From Chondrilla cf. caribensis (lineage: Eukaryota; Porifera; Demospongiae; Chondrillida; Chondrillidae), in assembly GCA_964020155.1 (NCBI GenBank), contig OZ026566.1, forward strand, positions 1,916,789 to 1,980,788: a stretch of 64,000 nt of DNA. The letters run 5' to 3'. The notes under the pieces were generated by a model. That model was not told where the DNA came from. It made no database searches and was given only the letters and a program-made list of their open reading frames with translations. How positions within the stretch are numbered: position 1 is the stretch's first letter; the number at the start of each line of letters is the position of its first letter. A program made the translations under genes and the position numbers. Positions 28,401 through 39,830 of the stretch are shown piece by piece.

Positions 28401-28600
28401 CTAACACCACTAGAAAATCGAAATGTAGAATGTTGCTCCCTATACATATATTTCACTTCACTAGTCATCCTCAAAATTAATATTAAACTGCATCTAAACC
28501 TTACCCCTTTCAAGAAAGGTTGTAGCAGACGATACCAGCGGGGATAATTCTCCTCTGCAAGAAAGTCATAGGCGGATCCTGCATGTTCGCTAACAGGCAT
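10495..28600 (-). CDS. SOS: Son of sevenless Ras guanine nucleotide exchange factor
   Basis: SOS activates Ras at the membrane downstream of receptor tyrosine kinases and Grb2/Drk. The start is the ATG at 28600 ([20 protein letters not shown], aligned to the animal N-terminus). Histone-fold exons: 28505-28600, 27816-27942, 27471-27613, 27064-27252. DH: 26633-26695, 26022-26120, 24737-24784, 23878-24036, 23741-23797, 23493-23594, 20482-20589 ([14 protein letters not shown]), 20368-20418, 19124-19194, 18935-19019. PH: 18784-18823, 18191-18234, 18073-18126 ([13 protein letters not shown]), 17767-17993. RasGEF_N: 17195-17278, 16960-17090, 16455-16558 ([19 protein letters not shown]), about 15591-15717, 15365-15527 ([10 protein letters not shown]). 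RasGEF: 15157-15264, 15028-15083, 14102-14201, 12885-12974, 12619-12711, 12425-12542, 12198-12367 ([20 protein letters not shown]). Tail: about 11838-11942, about 11299-11510, 10495-11023, the last rich in PPLPPR/PPPVPPK SH3-binding motifs. Total is about 1,300 residues, as in human SOS1. No frameshift or key loss was seen; intron 10 is loaded with transposons. Confidence 0.96.
10498..10920 (-). other. SOS proline-rich SH3-binding tail
   Basis: Seen in the last SOS exon: at least six proline motifs ([23 protein letters not shown] twice, PPLPPRPN and a terminal [11 protein letters not shown]). Several fit the PxxPx(R/K) form bound by Grb2/Drk SH3 domains in known SOS proteins. Grb2 recruitment here is inferred from the family. 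Confidence 0.85.
19432..19482. repeat. Short fragment of the 20860-21333 repeat family
   Basis: The string GTAACATACCGGAAGTGGAAATG near 21255 recurs here in diverged form (GTTACATACTGGAAGTC...). It is a small relic in an SOS intron. Confidence 0.45.
20859..21333. mobile_element. MITE with GTGCATTGGCGCATTTATTGCT ends
   Basis: The inverted ends are at 20867-20896 and 21288-21314, sharing TGCATTGGCGCATTTATTGC. Inside, 20993-21046 forms a hairpin in which AAGTAATTCGAGT is answered by ACTCGAATTACTT. The element is about 475 bp with no coding capacity that I can defend; open frames across it are accidental. It sits in SOS intron 10. A related, end-less copy is at 31485-31690. Confidence 0.7.
21846..23153. 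mobile_element. Outer MITE with CCAGCCCCTTTTCC ends, host of a nested element
   Basis: The ends GCCAGCCCCTTTTCCGGAAA (21846) and the complement ending at 23153 are flanked by TA on both sides. Each arm is about 54 bp and is itself partly foldback (CTTCCTTATTTGGAAG). Only about 60 bp of left arm and 200 bp of right arm surround the separate element at 21910-22950, so the order of insertion is readable. The whole block is in SOS intron 10. Confidence 0.72.
21910..22950. mobile_element. Full-length CTAGCTAG miniature transposon, 1.04 kb
   Basis: It starts GTCTAGCTAGCTAGACC and ends with the exact complement, with TA on each side. Each end contains a second palindrome: GCTAGACC(A/G)TCCCT, a GC-rich spacer, then AGGGAC(A/G)GTCTAGC. 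No open frame of note is present. It is nested inside 21846-23153 and is the longest member of the family in this window. Confidence 0.8.
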
Positions 28601-29675
28601 TGCGATTGTCCTGAGCACAAGGAATCAATTCTATGACAAAGACATAGACCCTGACAATTGATTGTACGATGTATGCTAGAAACTTGAGAATATTTACAAC
28701 TCCGAGTATTATGTTGAAGCATTAACAGTTCCCCTAAGGCAAGATTGAGTATGATTGATAATATTATCCATGCACATTTCATATAAAATTGGCCATAGTC
28801 AACCTAAAGAATAAACATAAATGATCTCCAGGATCAAAACATTTGGCATAAAGGTGGCAATCCAATGCACCAAGTTTATACAATATACATATTACTAATT
28901 GTAGTATTAGATCTAATTAAAACTACACAGTGCATGTTTTTGTATGCATGTAGGCATGTACATTTACACTTAATGATATAAAAATGTAACCATTGTGATT
29001 GTCATATAAAGTGGCACATTTTAAGCTATAGTGTTTCGTCACAGAACCTGACTTTGATTACATTCCTAAATGTAATCTCTTTGATGTATTGATGTAGCGT
29101 GGGACTCTAAACAACTGTATTCTCTTATAATGTTATTTATGGGTACCTGAATCCTATAACTCACTGACACAACATGTACAGCAACAGACTGTTACTTCTT
29201 ACACATCTAGCTCTCTTTAGAACCATTATAAGTAGTCATGTCAAGGATACCAAACAGAAATTTTGTGATCAAATATCATTTTCCTCAAATTCACAAATCC
29301 CGAAGGAAACACTGAGCTTTGAGAGACTTGTACTCAAGGTTTTAAGATCAAGAGGGCTTACACAGGTAGCTATGGTGACGTTGGGTGCAAAATTTAACTT
29401 AAAATCCTCTCGAGTAATTTACGACACTGAGTTAAAATACACGTGCACCAGGATAAGCTGACACCGAAAACTGATGGCAACAAATTATATCATCATGACC
29501 AAATCATTAAAATATACTTTAGATCCAAGTAATACCTCTCATCAGGATAAATTATAAGCGAAAGTTGACAACTATTGAGAGTTCCGCTAAGAATAACAAA
29601 CCAAATTTTGTGGTGAAATCAGTCCCATATCACGTCTTTCAATATCTTTTACAAGAACTTACTCCAAAATATCCA
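28601..29675. other. SOS 5' flank, no recognised gene
   Basis: This is a 1.1-kb interval upstream of the SOS start codon. It may contain SOS 5' UTR exons. A plus-strand open frame of 95 codons at 29174 has no family resemblance I know and no supporting context. Confidence 0.4.
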
Positions 29676-29834
29676 CTAAAACAATTGTATTCCGTACGCA
29701 TTGAAAGACTGATGCCAGTTGTAGCTACCACAGACTCGAAAGATATACTCGACTAGTCCACTGGCTAAGCAGCCATTTTTATCCGCTGTTTGATGAAATA
29801 ATTTGTTCCAAACACTCCCACTTGCGTCAGCCAT
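29676..29834 (-). CDS. Candidate short 5' exon or 52-residue ORF, unknown
   Basis: An ATG in good context (GCAAGATGGCTG) at 29834 opens a 52-codon frame beginning MADASGSVWNKLFHQTADKN. A GTAAGT lies 13 bases past the stop, and other GT sites lie inside the frame, so it could be the first exon of a spliced minus-strand transcript rather than a complete gene. I do not recognise the protein. It faces the gene starting at 30107 across 272 bp, which suggests a shared promoter. It could be an upstream exon of SOS or simply chance. Confidence 0.3.
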   Translation of the reverse strand: MADASGSVWNKLFHQTADKNGCLASGLVEYIFRVCGSYNWHQSFNAYGIQLF

Positions 29835-30106
29835 CTTGCCTGGGCTAGACTGTAGACTTCACCTTGGCCCTTTGATCAAGACGCATACAATGTCTAGTCC
29901 ATATTGCAAGAGCCTAGCTGGAAGTGCGTGAAGAAACAATCTATGGTTTATAAAAAAACAGAATGTTAGATCACAGATTCTGAGATACGCTAATTAGTTC
30001 CCACTGTAGATATGTGGACTGGATGCGCGAGACTAATTACCGGCCACCAAGAGTGGGCGTGAGCACATGACCACCCTTCGAACGTTGTTGTGTGCGGTAA
30101 CTACTA
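29835..30106. promoter_or_regulatory. Probable bidirectional 5' region
   Basis: This 272-bp interval separates the minus-strand candidate start at 29834 from the hydrolase start at 30107. The next minus-strand gene is SOS. It is locally richer in G+C than its surroundings (for example 30015-30095). I see no clear TATA element, so calling it a shared promoter is inferred from geometry only. Confidence 0.4.
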
Positions 30107-33100
30107 ATGGCTTTCCAGTGTCTATTTTTTCTGCTGGCTCTTTTCTTTTCTCGTTCGCACAGTGTCATGAGTGCTTACTGCCATGGTAAAGTAAGTTTAT
30201 CAGTTTTTTTCGATAATAAACGCATGTATAAGAACTTGCCCCAATTATTTCTAAATATCAGTGGACTCATATGCATTCATTGAGTAGTGATAATAATCTT
30301 TGACTTTATTTTCATGTACACAGCATACTTCGAGCAAATCATGTATGTAGACGCAGTTATTGGATAAAATATTCTTTAATTTCCCGAAAGGTGATACAGG
30401 AGGCACTGTACAGTATTTGCATTATAGGCTGTAGCTTTCCCCTATGTCCTTTGGTCATAATGTGAAACATAAGTTATACTATAATATGTATTGGTTAAGA
30501 TTTGTTGCCAGCTATTGTAGTTAGTCTTGGTGAAGACATTCTTGTCACTTTCAGACCAAAAGAGAAAATTATGTACTCTACATATTTCTTTTGCAGAGAA
30601 GCTCATTGCATTGTTATCTTTAGAGAAGTACTTATTGCTAATTACCTTGAACCATGATTCAAAGATAGTAAATAATATGAGAGTAGACTATGTGTGTATT
30701 AGGTGCAGTTTTATCCAAGGAATGTTTTCAAAATAGGGTTATTATCAATATTATCCAGTTCATTTCTTTGTATACAAGATAATGATCGTGCAATCATAGG
30801 CTATTAGTATGGGAGAGGTGGTCCTGTATTAGCCATAATGATTAAACGACCTACAATGATTTGAAACTTTTTCAATAATAACATAGTCTAGCTAGCTAGA
30901 CCATAGTACCAATGGACGGAAAGGGGAGGGACGGCCCAGCCCAAGTAGTGATCAGTTCACACCCACCGATCAACAAAAGCACATATAGAGTTTCTACAGT
31001 TCCTCTCACACCATATACGTGTTGGGAGGATGGAGGGAAACAAGAAAAGGATGGATCTAGTGTTGTATGGGTGATTTTACCGATTAGAGATAAGATTCTT
31101 TATCAGAACATAGGTACTCAACATTGACGTAAGCAAACAGCAGACAAACTACATTTGCAAAAGTTTTTCACTTGTTCATTTTTAAGAGATTAAAGTGGAG
31201 ATGCAACTAGGACTGACTATGTTGGTTCTCCTTTCTTCTTTTCCAATTCTTTGGTCTTGCATTCAGGTGTGAACTGCTCACTACTAGGACCAGACTGTCC
31301 CTTCCTTTTTCTGCCCCTCAGCACCTTTTGGGGACAGTCTAGCTAGCTAGACCAGTAATAGAATTGCGCAGAGCAACTCAAACAAAGACCTGTAGACCAT
31401 AAATAGTCCCTCCTATGATCTGAATGATAGTATCATCGTCTGTATTGTGGAATAGGTTGGAATAGACATGCATTTGACAAACAAGTAATTCGAGTTCAAA
31501 ACTTGTGGGGCTACAGCCCCTACACTCAAATTCTAGCCGCATTTCAAAATCAGTCATCTTTTCTCACGCAATATAAAATATAATATAAATTCATCATTGC
31601 GGTTACGCATAGGAACATGTATTATATCTATTTATCTATCTATCTATCTATATAATATATTGAGTGTAACATACTGAAAGTCGAAATAAAAACGAAATCG
31701 CTTATTGCCTTATTTTAATTTGTATTGTTATCATTGCTCTTATGTTCATTAGCCTGATCCTGGAGCAAAGCCTAATACCAGTCCGATTGAAACTATGCCT
31801 CCCACATTCTTGAACAGTGTCAAAAATGGAAAATTATATTCAGTTGGCAAAGGGGATGACTTGATTCATATTGTCCATGTATGGGGTAGGTGAAATTGTT
31901 GTATAGTATAATAATATTTGTGCTATTATATTGTGATGCTGACATGCCAACAGTATTAATTTGCTCTAATTGCTTCATACAAATTACACGTGATACTGTT
32001 AACACCAATAGACAATATTTTATAGATATATGTATAAATGTAGGTATATACAAACTTTGTAGTTCATTTACTAATTATTATAGTGGTTTCATGATTGGGT
32101 TATGGGAATCTAAGTAGGCAGACCTATATACTGAGGGCTACCTCTTAGGAAGTTGACTTTGAAGACAAAATGAACAGTATACATGGACATAATTAAGGAT
32201 AGAGTGATAAGAAGATGAGGATAAATATAAATAGTAATTAAATGAGAAAAATGTTCATAAATTTTTTGATTACTCAGATGTCAATAGAACATCTACCAGC
32301 CATGTATAAATACTTAGATCAAATGCAGCTTATGCTCCAGAAGTATAAAATTGGGAATCATGTACATAGATGAATATTATATGTATTAATTGCATGCAAT
32401 TATAATATGTTCAGTATAATGCGAGCTACATGTTATAATTCATTGTAGTCACTAATAAATTATTCATTATAGTGATATGTAATATATTCTTCATAATGTA
32501 CATGTTTGTGGGTGTGTAAAAAAATCACGAGCTTTTTTGTCAATGAAAGGCTCACCTTATGAGATGGGATATGCTCAAGGAGAATTGATGAAGGATCAAG
32601 CTCACAGCTTCATGGATGAAGTGTGGGATTACATGGAAAAGGAAGTTGTGAGTTGTGTAGCTTATGTATTGTGTATGTGATGTTTGTACCAACCAAAATG
32701 ATGTGTGCAGCACCCTATAGTATTCATAAGTTAGTGTGTAAAGTACTGTATATACGTACGCACGTATAAAAAGATTCCTATCAGTAATAATTGTAATCTG
32801 TAATTGAATTGGTGGGTTGTAATTTGTGGATTGGTTGGCTGGTCAGAATTATTGTGTTGAAAACTCTTCAAGCTAGAAGCAAACATTATTTTAACAGGTA
32901 ACAGAGATTATCTAAATTCACCTGAAACTATACAGCATTGAAATTCATGTTTTGAAGCACATACAGCATCATCATGTGAATACTTAATCTACGTAGGTAT
33001 AATACATTTTTCTCATGCATTACATTATTATTTATCTACCTATACAGGAAGCAGCCATTAATGAATCACTGAGCATCTTTCCAAGTTGGTTCCTCAAAGA

Positions 33101-35375
33101 CGTGGCAAATATAGGGTATGCCTAATTAATGTCCCAACATACATATGTACATGTAACATGTCGGTAACTTGAATTCTGGCACACTATAGTTTGGATGCTG
33201 CTTTGGATGCAGAGATTGTACTTACTGAACACTTCACAGGCCCTTATTTCTTGGAGGAAATTAAAGGTTTAGCGGACAGCTGTGGGGTGGATTATAAACG
33301 AATTGAAAGGATCCACATGCTTGGTGAACTAACGTAAGTGTTACTAAGATGCATCATTTATCAATCCTAATAGTGATAATCAATATAATATACTTGATAA
33401 GTGTTAATAATCAATATTTGGCTTTTTAAAGTAACCTGGAATGTCTCCTGACTGTTATGACCTACTGTATAATACAGTGATTAGATTTCCTCTGGGCATA
33501 GTCAACCTGTGAACTTGATTTATCTCATAATAATTATTTATTTTAATATTATGTGTTTTCCCCAAAATCACATCAGTGTCTTTGATAGGCACAAATCATA
33601 GTAACATTTGCATATTGTACCAACAGTTGTTTGTGTTCTTGATAGTAAGGGCCAATGTTCTATGTTTGGAGCCAATTCTTCAGCTACACCTGATGGGAGC
33701 CTATTACAGCTGAGAGCACTTGATTGGAATGTTGATGGTAAGTCTATCAATAGGAGTGAACCTGAATGTAATACAGTACATACTACATGTTTGACATCTC
33801 TTATGTTTAGGACCATTTAAAAATTATCCCCAAGTGACAGTTTATCACCCAAACAAGGGAAATGGACATGCTTTTGCCAATGTTGGTTGGACTGGGTGGA
33901 TCGGTTCTATAACTGGGATGTCATCAGCTAGCATAGCTATTAGTGAGATTGGAGTTAGCTTTCCAGATGACTCATTTGGACAAGAATCACGATTAGGAAT
34001 TCCATTTACTGTATGTTGAAATTATAATTAAGGTTTCACATCTTACAATAATATATTGTTATAATGGTATATGTGTTCTCCAGTATCTCCTTAGAGATAT
34101 CTTGCAGTTTGATGACAGCTTAAATGCATCACTTGGAAGGATAAGGCATGCACATAGAACTTGTAATCTAATCTTGGGTGTTGGCGATGGAAAGGTGTGT
34201 ACACATTTGAAATATAGTTTTGATCGTACTTAAACGCAGCACATAAACGTATTACATTATACACATCATAGTAATTTCTTGTTAGTCTGCCATAATTTGT
34301 TTTCAGAAGTATTATAATTAACACGTTTGGTGGATTAACTGGATATTCATTAGTAATTGTATATTATATTGTTAATGAATGTTCAATATCATTTCAACTG
34401 ATACTGTAACAATGAGCCTCACAATCTCATTGCTAAAAATGTCCAGAAACGAGGAAGTAGTGGTGCACAATCATACATGAGCTGCCCTTGAACTGCACAT
34501 GCAAAGAGGTTTACATCTCACTTCTGAATGTGGCAACAGAAGTATGTATTTAGGAAGTGAGGCAGATTGAAAGCTCTACCTGTTCAACTGTACAAATCAG
34601 TCCTTTTTTTCTAGACTCTGTATGGCATCTCTATAGCACTAGTATTATTTTTGTATTTTTCATTATCCTCCAATGGTGGGTGCAAAGGTTTTATGAACGT
34701 ACCTGGGGATGCTACTATAGCCATAAAACCTCAGGACATGCATATCTCTTATGCTATGTACTTTGACTATGTCTTCATATGATATATTATAGCTATGAAT
34801 TTGTGAAAAATATCTACATATTTGTCAATGAAATAATAATACATATGTATTACTAATACATGGTAATGCATATTATTTTAACTGTGTGTCTATTTACTTG
34901 TTCTTGTTAAAGGTGTCCGAGTTTAATGGGATAGAATATTCTGCATCTGTTGCCAATTTTTTTACGTGGCAAAATCTGAAGCCGGATGCTTCTTGGCATC
35001 CAAAAATTGAGAATGTGGTATATTGGGGAATGGATTGGCTATGCCCAGGATACAGTACAGTGTTGGCTGAGCAACTTCAAAAATACCATGGTAACATAAC
35101 TGCCACCAATACCATTAGAGAAATCGTCCCTATTGTCCAAACAGGAGATCTCCATATTGCCATATACGATTTTGTTCACAACAGTATGTATGTTGCAAAT
35201 GCAAGAGGTGATGGAGAAAGTGGTCCAGCAATGGCCTATGATAGGTAAATGTGTGAATCATTTTTTTGATAATACTATATCCATTTTATCGTACCTTTTG
35301 CCTTGTATGTACAGGTCATTCATTCGTCTTGATATGTCTGAAGTATTCAAAGTAGACCTGCCAGTAGTGATGTAG
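30107..35375 (+). CDS. Secreted/lysosomal C45-type Ntn hydrolase (dcd1/AAT-like)
   Basis: There are ten exons, each with GT/AG borders in frame: 30107-30190, 31753-31885, 32550-32647, 33048-33115, 33190-33333, 33646-33737, 33811-34010, 34084-34194, 34913-35244, 35315-35375; about 440 residues. Exon 1 encodes a signal peptide (MAFQCLFFLLALFF, small residues, Cys). The N-terminal chain has GSPYEMGYAQGELM, as in acyl-CoA:isopenicillin N acyltransferase-like C45 proteins. TKGQCSMFGANSS (Cys about residue 180) fits the self-cleavage site that frees an N-terminal nucleophile cysteine, followed by LLQLRALDWN and NVGWTGWIGSITGMSS. Family members hydrolyse or transfer acyl/amide groups. The substrate here is unknown; the Dictyostelium dcd1 proteins are the comparison I recall. 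The scissile residue before Cys is Gln, not the Gly of the fungal enzyme. The gene looks intact. Confidence 0.85.
30886..31352. mobile_element. CTAGCTAG miniature transposon, 0.47 kb
   Basis: Its ends GTCTAGCTAGCTAGACC (30886) and AGTCTAGCTAGCTAGAC (to 31352) match the 21910 element. The subterminal AGCCCAAGTAGTGATCAGTTCAC also matches. It lies in intron 1 of the C45 hydrolase. TA is clear on the left; the right flank reads CAGTA, so that edge is slightly altered. Confidence 0.78.
31485..31690. repeat. Decayed copy of the 20860-21333 family interior
   Basis: The sequence from AAGTAATTCGAGTTCAAAAC through the ATATAAATT...GCGGTTACGC stretch to GAGTGTAACATACTGAAAGT parallels 20993-21275 in order. 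It includes a (TATC)n tract at 31628-31655. The terminal repeats were not found. Confidence 0.6.
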
Positions 35376-35556
35376 ACTAATATGTTAAGTGTAAATTCTG
35401 ATTATTCAATACGACATACAAAATATTCAATAGTATACAAATCAATAATATTATAATATATTATTATTATTATTATTATTATCATAATGAAGTTGATTAA
35501 TAATATTATAGATCTACTGTTTTATGTGTTCTTTTGGGAGTTTCCTACTGCAGCAC

Positions 35557-35562
35557 AATAAA
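35557..35562 (+). terminator. Candidate polyadenylation signal of the C45 hydrolase gene
   Basis: An AATAAA lies 182 bp after the TAG stop at 35375, in AT-rich sequence. The motif is visible; its use is inferred. Confidence 0.5.
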
Positions 35563-35639
35563 AATAAAAATAACAACAATAATAATACATAAATATATAA
35601 ATAAATAGTACGGTGGGGTGTCCAACATCATTGTACCCA

Positions 35640-37762
35640 AAATGGCCATGGAGTTGCCTCACTGAATTGCAACAGAGATTCTCTGGATCAGGGAATTGTG
35701 GGCCATTTTATCACCAGAGGTGTGTTTGTTTCGGGTGCCTAGATCATGGAAAAAGAACCTTGCTTCTGGGCCGAATGTAACACTTGTTCCAACAGATACT
35801 GGAATGAAGTGGTAATAGTTTCCAAGGAAGCCATCGGAGTTGTGTTTTCCTTCTCTGCATGTATGGCAGCTGCTCCTGCTTCCAAGCAGATTGGTAGATT
35901 TGACTTGCGGAAAGAATCCACGCATGTGGCACCAAAGACCAAGAATTGGCCTTGGGGCCAAGGGGTCATGGAGAGACCATCAGGGCGCTACCTATCAGAA
36001 GATGACAAACCATATGGCTCCAGACGTGAGGGAATCTTTGCAGATGACAATGATCGATGAATCACCTGGTTGAGTTCATTGTGTCTCGAGTGTCTCCCTT
36101 GACTTTTCTTGCCAGACAGGCCATGAGTACCCAACTCGGTTACCTCGCTTCCACAGTGCAGGCATTGATGTAGTTGGCAGAGTGGGTGACCCAGTCTTAG
36201 GCCGACAGCTAATCGAATGGTTTCATCACTCATCCTAAGGCCCAATGATGTCACCGGTATAGCATTTAACCAGGCTCCAGATTCCTTGGTTTAGGAGGCC
36301 AGGAAGCGAACCTTAGTATATGGGTTGCTTGCATTGGAGATCAAGGAGTCAAATCTATGTTGCACTCTAGGCTGGTCCCAAGCCTTCTGCTGGTGGGTGT
36401 TAGCAGGAGATGGTGGTGAAGTATCCTTAGGTAGATTCTCTTTCCAGGACAAGAAAGCAGACTCACGTTATATGTTGTGGCAAGGAGATGAGAAGGAAGA
36501 ATCTGTTGAACAAGGAAGGAGGTTCCATTGACAGAAGCTAAAAAACAGATGGTGCTAGATGAACAGCACTCCTAATCCCAAGGCCACCAGATCCTATGGG
36601 CAGGGTAGCTTGTAACCAGGCTGGGTCATCTTGATTGAGATAGTTGTTCACTATTTTGGAGATCATTGACCGCAGAAGATCATCATATGAGGCTAAAAGT
36701 AAAGATGAAAATGCCAAAGACGTACGTAGAATGTGAAGCAGCTTAGGTAGGACGAGAGTTTGGCATAGCAAAGTGAGAGCATCATGGGATGGAAGATGGC
36801 AGAGACGCTCATTGATCACTTCCAGTTGACTAATTTTACTTCCAAGACAGGTGACTAAAGAGGTAGAGCTGCTAAGAGGAGATCCAAGCAGGAAATCATG
36901 AACAGGGTCAACAATTTGAAGGCTTGGAAAGGTGCTGAGGAGTGTGGACATTAAGGATGAATCCTCGCAGATGAGTTCACAATTTTGAACATTTAGATGT
37001 AGTCCAAGGGACCTCCCTTCCACTTCAATTATAGATAGATTTTGACAAAGGTCTTTGCTGTTGCCTCCAAGAGTTCCATCATCCAAATAAAAAACTTTGA
37101 ACACTGCATTCATCTTGGAGACCATTTTGTGAAATGTAAGACAGAATAAGGGGGTCGCCTTGCTGAATTTCCTCGGTGGAGGGGATCTTCTTGTCATGCC
37201 ATAAAAGGTTGGATGGCCTGGAATAAGCTGAGTGGATAAACGGTAGTAGAGCTGGAATGAACTCCCCCACTCCTTCAAGCATTTTATCCCTCCGGATAGA
37301 GTTAATTCTTAAGGGCAATTAGGGATGCCCCGAAGAAAAAGGGCGTATGCCAGGTGGAGTTCTGCCTTCCTGCAAGAGGGACTGACCTCCATCGCCTGCT
37401 GACTTGCTGGTGAGATCTTTGATGTGTTGGGGTCTTAGGGCATTGAGGCCACCACTAGAACCTCATGGGAAGGACTGAATTGCCCTCGCAATTGTTTCAA
37501 TGGAAATAGAGAATGATAGGAGTTCTTCAAAGGCGCAATGCTGTATGCTAGATTCAGGGTGAGCATCAGGATGTTTTTGTTTCAGGGCTGCAAAGGTGGT
37601 CTCTGAATATTCGGCGAAAGTGTCTTCTGAACAAGTCAGTCTCACTGCACCTTTGAAATCTCCTTCGACCAATTTCTGGGAGATCCTAAAGGACCACTTC
37701 TCTGTGTTCATGAAGGTCTGGCATTTCTTAGAGGCCTCGAAGGAATGGAAAACAGAATTCAA
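35640..37762 (-). pseudogene. Decayed reverse transcriptase element
   Basis: Read on the minus strand, pieces appear in order. 37762-37463 has GDFKGAVRLTCSEDTFAEYS. About 37460-37340, in a shifted frame, has SSGGLNALRPQHIKDLTS. 37318-37150 has FNSIRRDKMLE-like and EEIQQGDPL. 37278-36538 has the catalytic FYLDDGTLGG and LGLHLNVQNCEL. About 36000-35660 has LVFGATCVDSF and the C-terminal FGPEARFFFHDLG...QRISVAIQ. A polymerase of this unclassified invertebrate RT type would be continuous. Here frame breaks occur near 37465 and 37150 (within the QQGDPL-GPLLF block) and again before 36500. It is a dead copy between host genes. I found no terminal repeats. Confidence 0.82.
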
Positions 37763-39370
37763 GTATTATTATTGTTATTATTATTATTAATAATTTTATT
37801 ATACAGTACAATGAAGATGATGTGATTAGTAACAAAACTATATATTAAAATTGAAATTAAATAGGTGAGATAATATATAAGTATATTGCTATTTTTAATA
37901 ACCAGCAATGGCAAAAATAATGATGGCGATGATAATATTAATAATGATTAAGGGTAAGAAATATTGAGTATAGTGATTATAGTATTTACTGGTATGTTTG
38001 TTGAGAAAGTAATCATTATTATTATAATTATAGTGACTTCTTGTGCATGCAATGATCGTACCTTGATAAAGTCTTACCAATCAGAATTGGAGAAACTGAC
38101 TCTCAACAGTGAATTATACTGTAGCTTGCTATATTATTAATGTACGTATATATGTACACCCACACCCACACATAGCTATAGCAATGAAGAATAATAATAC
38201 ATGTATTTATAATATTATCATAAGATGAATGAGTTGCCTTCATACATACAGTTTCATACATACATATCTACAGTGGTTGCATGCCAAATGTTCAGCTCAT
38301 GCAGGCTAAGCTCCAAGCTATAAATGTAGACTGTAGATACCATCAGCAACATTGTCTGTGAAAAGTGCAACATATAAAGTCAACATGAAGCTGCAACCAT
38401 GGATATTCAAGTCAAATGTATGTAGACATATTATATAATTAATTGTTTGTATGGACATTCAATTCAGTAGCCAACAAACTGCCCTGCTTGCTGCTATTTA
38501 AGACTAGACCTATATATATTATAAAACTGTACTGCCGGTATATGGTGTAATCTGTAGTCTGGTGTGCTGGACAGTCCTGACAAGCACCCCGTATTTCACT
38601 TGCCCAGTCATCACTGTACCTTGTCCTTACAAGAGTTCATTCGGCTAACCATTTCATTGTCTATAGATGAGCCAGGACCTGTATCCACTTTTCTGCCTGA
38701 AATGGCACTGCTATGTAGGTGTTTACCACGCGATAGACAACTTTTAACACTGGCACTCACCCTTGCATGTAACTTATTCCAGTTTACTTTTTTCAACCTG
38801 TGAAGTATTGTGTAGTCATCTCAGTGTATTTTATGCTTCTTCACTTTTCCTCTCGAAGCAACTGATTCAGAATCTGATTCATTATTGCTATAGAATTCAC
38901 TTTACATAAGCTTTCTGTTCATTCATGTGTGCAATGCTTACAAATTGAACCATGCATGCATGGGAAATACATTGCCTCTGAGTCATTGAACTTCTCTTAG
39001 CAGATAACATCTTTCTTTGCATGAGTGTGACTGACAACTAATAAATATCTTCAACCAGTGTGACTGTCATGTACTTGTTTAGACTAATTTCACACACCAA
39101 TGAGTAATGACAAACTTTCTTCCTGTGGAATTGACTGATGACTGTGATAATAGGTGTGAAAATTACCCATGAGTACCCATGAGGAATAGTTTGTCCCTAC
39201 TTGTTATTGTTATTTCATTCATTCATTCATTTTGTTATGTATAAATAATTGTGCATGGGTAAAAGGTACGCTGCATTGATGATGGTCAAATAAGGCCAAA
39301 ACAGTGCAATATGTGTACATAACACACACGTAGCACTGTCTGCACCTCCATGTATGAAGTTGGTGTGTTT
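37763..39370. other. AT-rich spacer
   Basis: TTA/ATT-rich short repeats occur at 37767-37800, followed by unassigned sequence. A 79-codon frame at 38564 has no supporting homology. I see no gene. Confidence 0.5.
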
Positions 39371-39384
39371 TGAATACATGACAC

Positions 39385-39830
39385 CTACTGTATATCCAAT
39401 GGTGAATATACAACCTTTGGGGCTTAGATCATGAAAATATGGGCTAAGCACTATGGACAAGTGTGTGTATAGAATGAGTGTAGATGCATATCATCTACTG
39501 TACATCCAATGGTGAATATACAACCTTTGGGGCTTAGATCATGAAAATATGGGCTAAGCACTATGGACAAGTGTGTGTATAGAATGAGTGTAGATGCATA
39601 TCATCTACTGTACATCCATTGGTGGAAGTACATTAATGCTTTATGTTATAATCTGTGGGGCTTAGATCCTAAAAACAGTGATTTAAACCCCACGGACATG
39701 TGTGCATTCATAGTGATTTGTAGATGCATAGTTCTCCCTGTACATTCATTGGTGGATGTAGATCAGTACTCTTTACAACCTATGGGGCGTATACCCTAAG
39801 AACATGGGTTTGAGCCCCATGGATTGTAAT
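39385..39830. repeat. Tandem repeat (110-bp period), last unit with a tRNA-like T-arm
   Basis: Units start near 39385, 39495, 39605 and 39735. The first two are almost identical with a 110-bp period; the third and fourth are diverged, with the third about 130 bp. The fourth ends with ATGGGTTTGAGCCCCAT (39805-39821), a 5-bp stem and 7-base loop like a T-arm, holding GGTTTGAGCCC, one base from the box B consensus. No full cloverleaf was found, so this may be a decayed tRNA-derived SINE array rather than tRNA genes. Confidence 0.55.

Noticed and set aside
38564..38803. 79-codon frame
   Set aside because: No homology I know, no splice or start context, and an equally long frame on the opposite strand.
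39385..39830. CRISPR-like array
   Set aside because: Units are adjacent and diverge along their whole length; there are no constant repeats with unique spacers, and the genome is eukaryotic.
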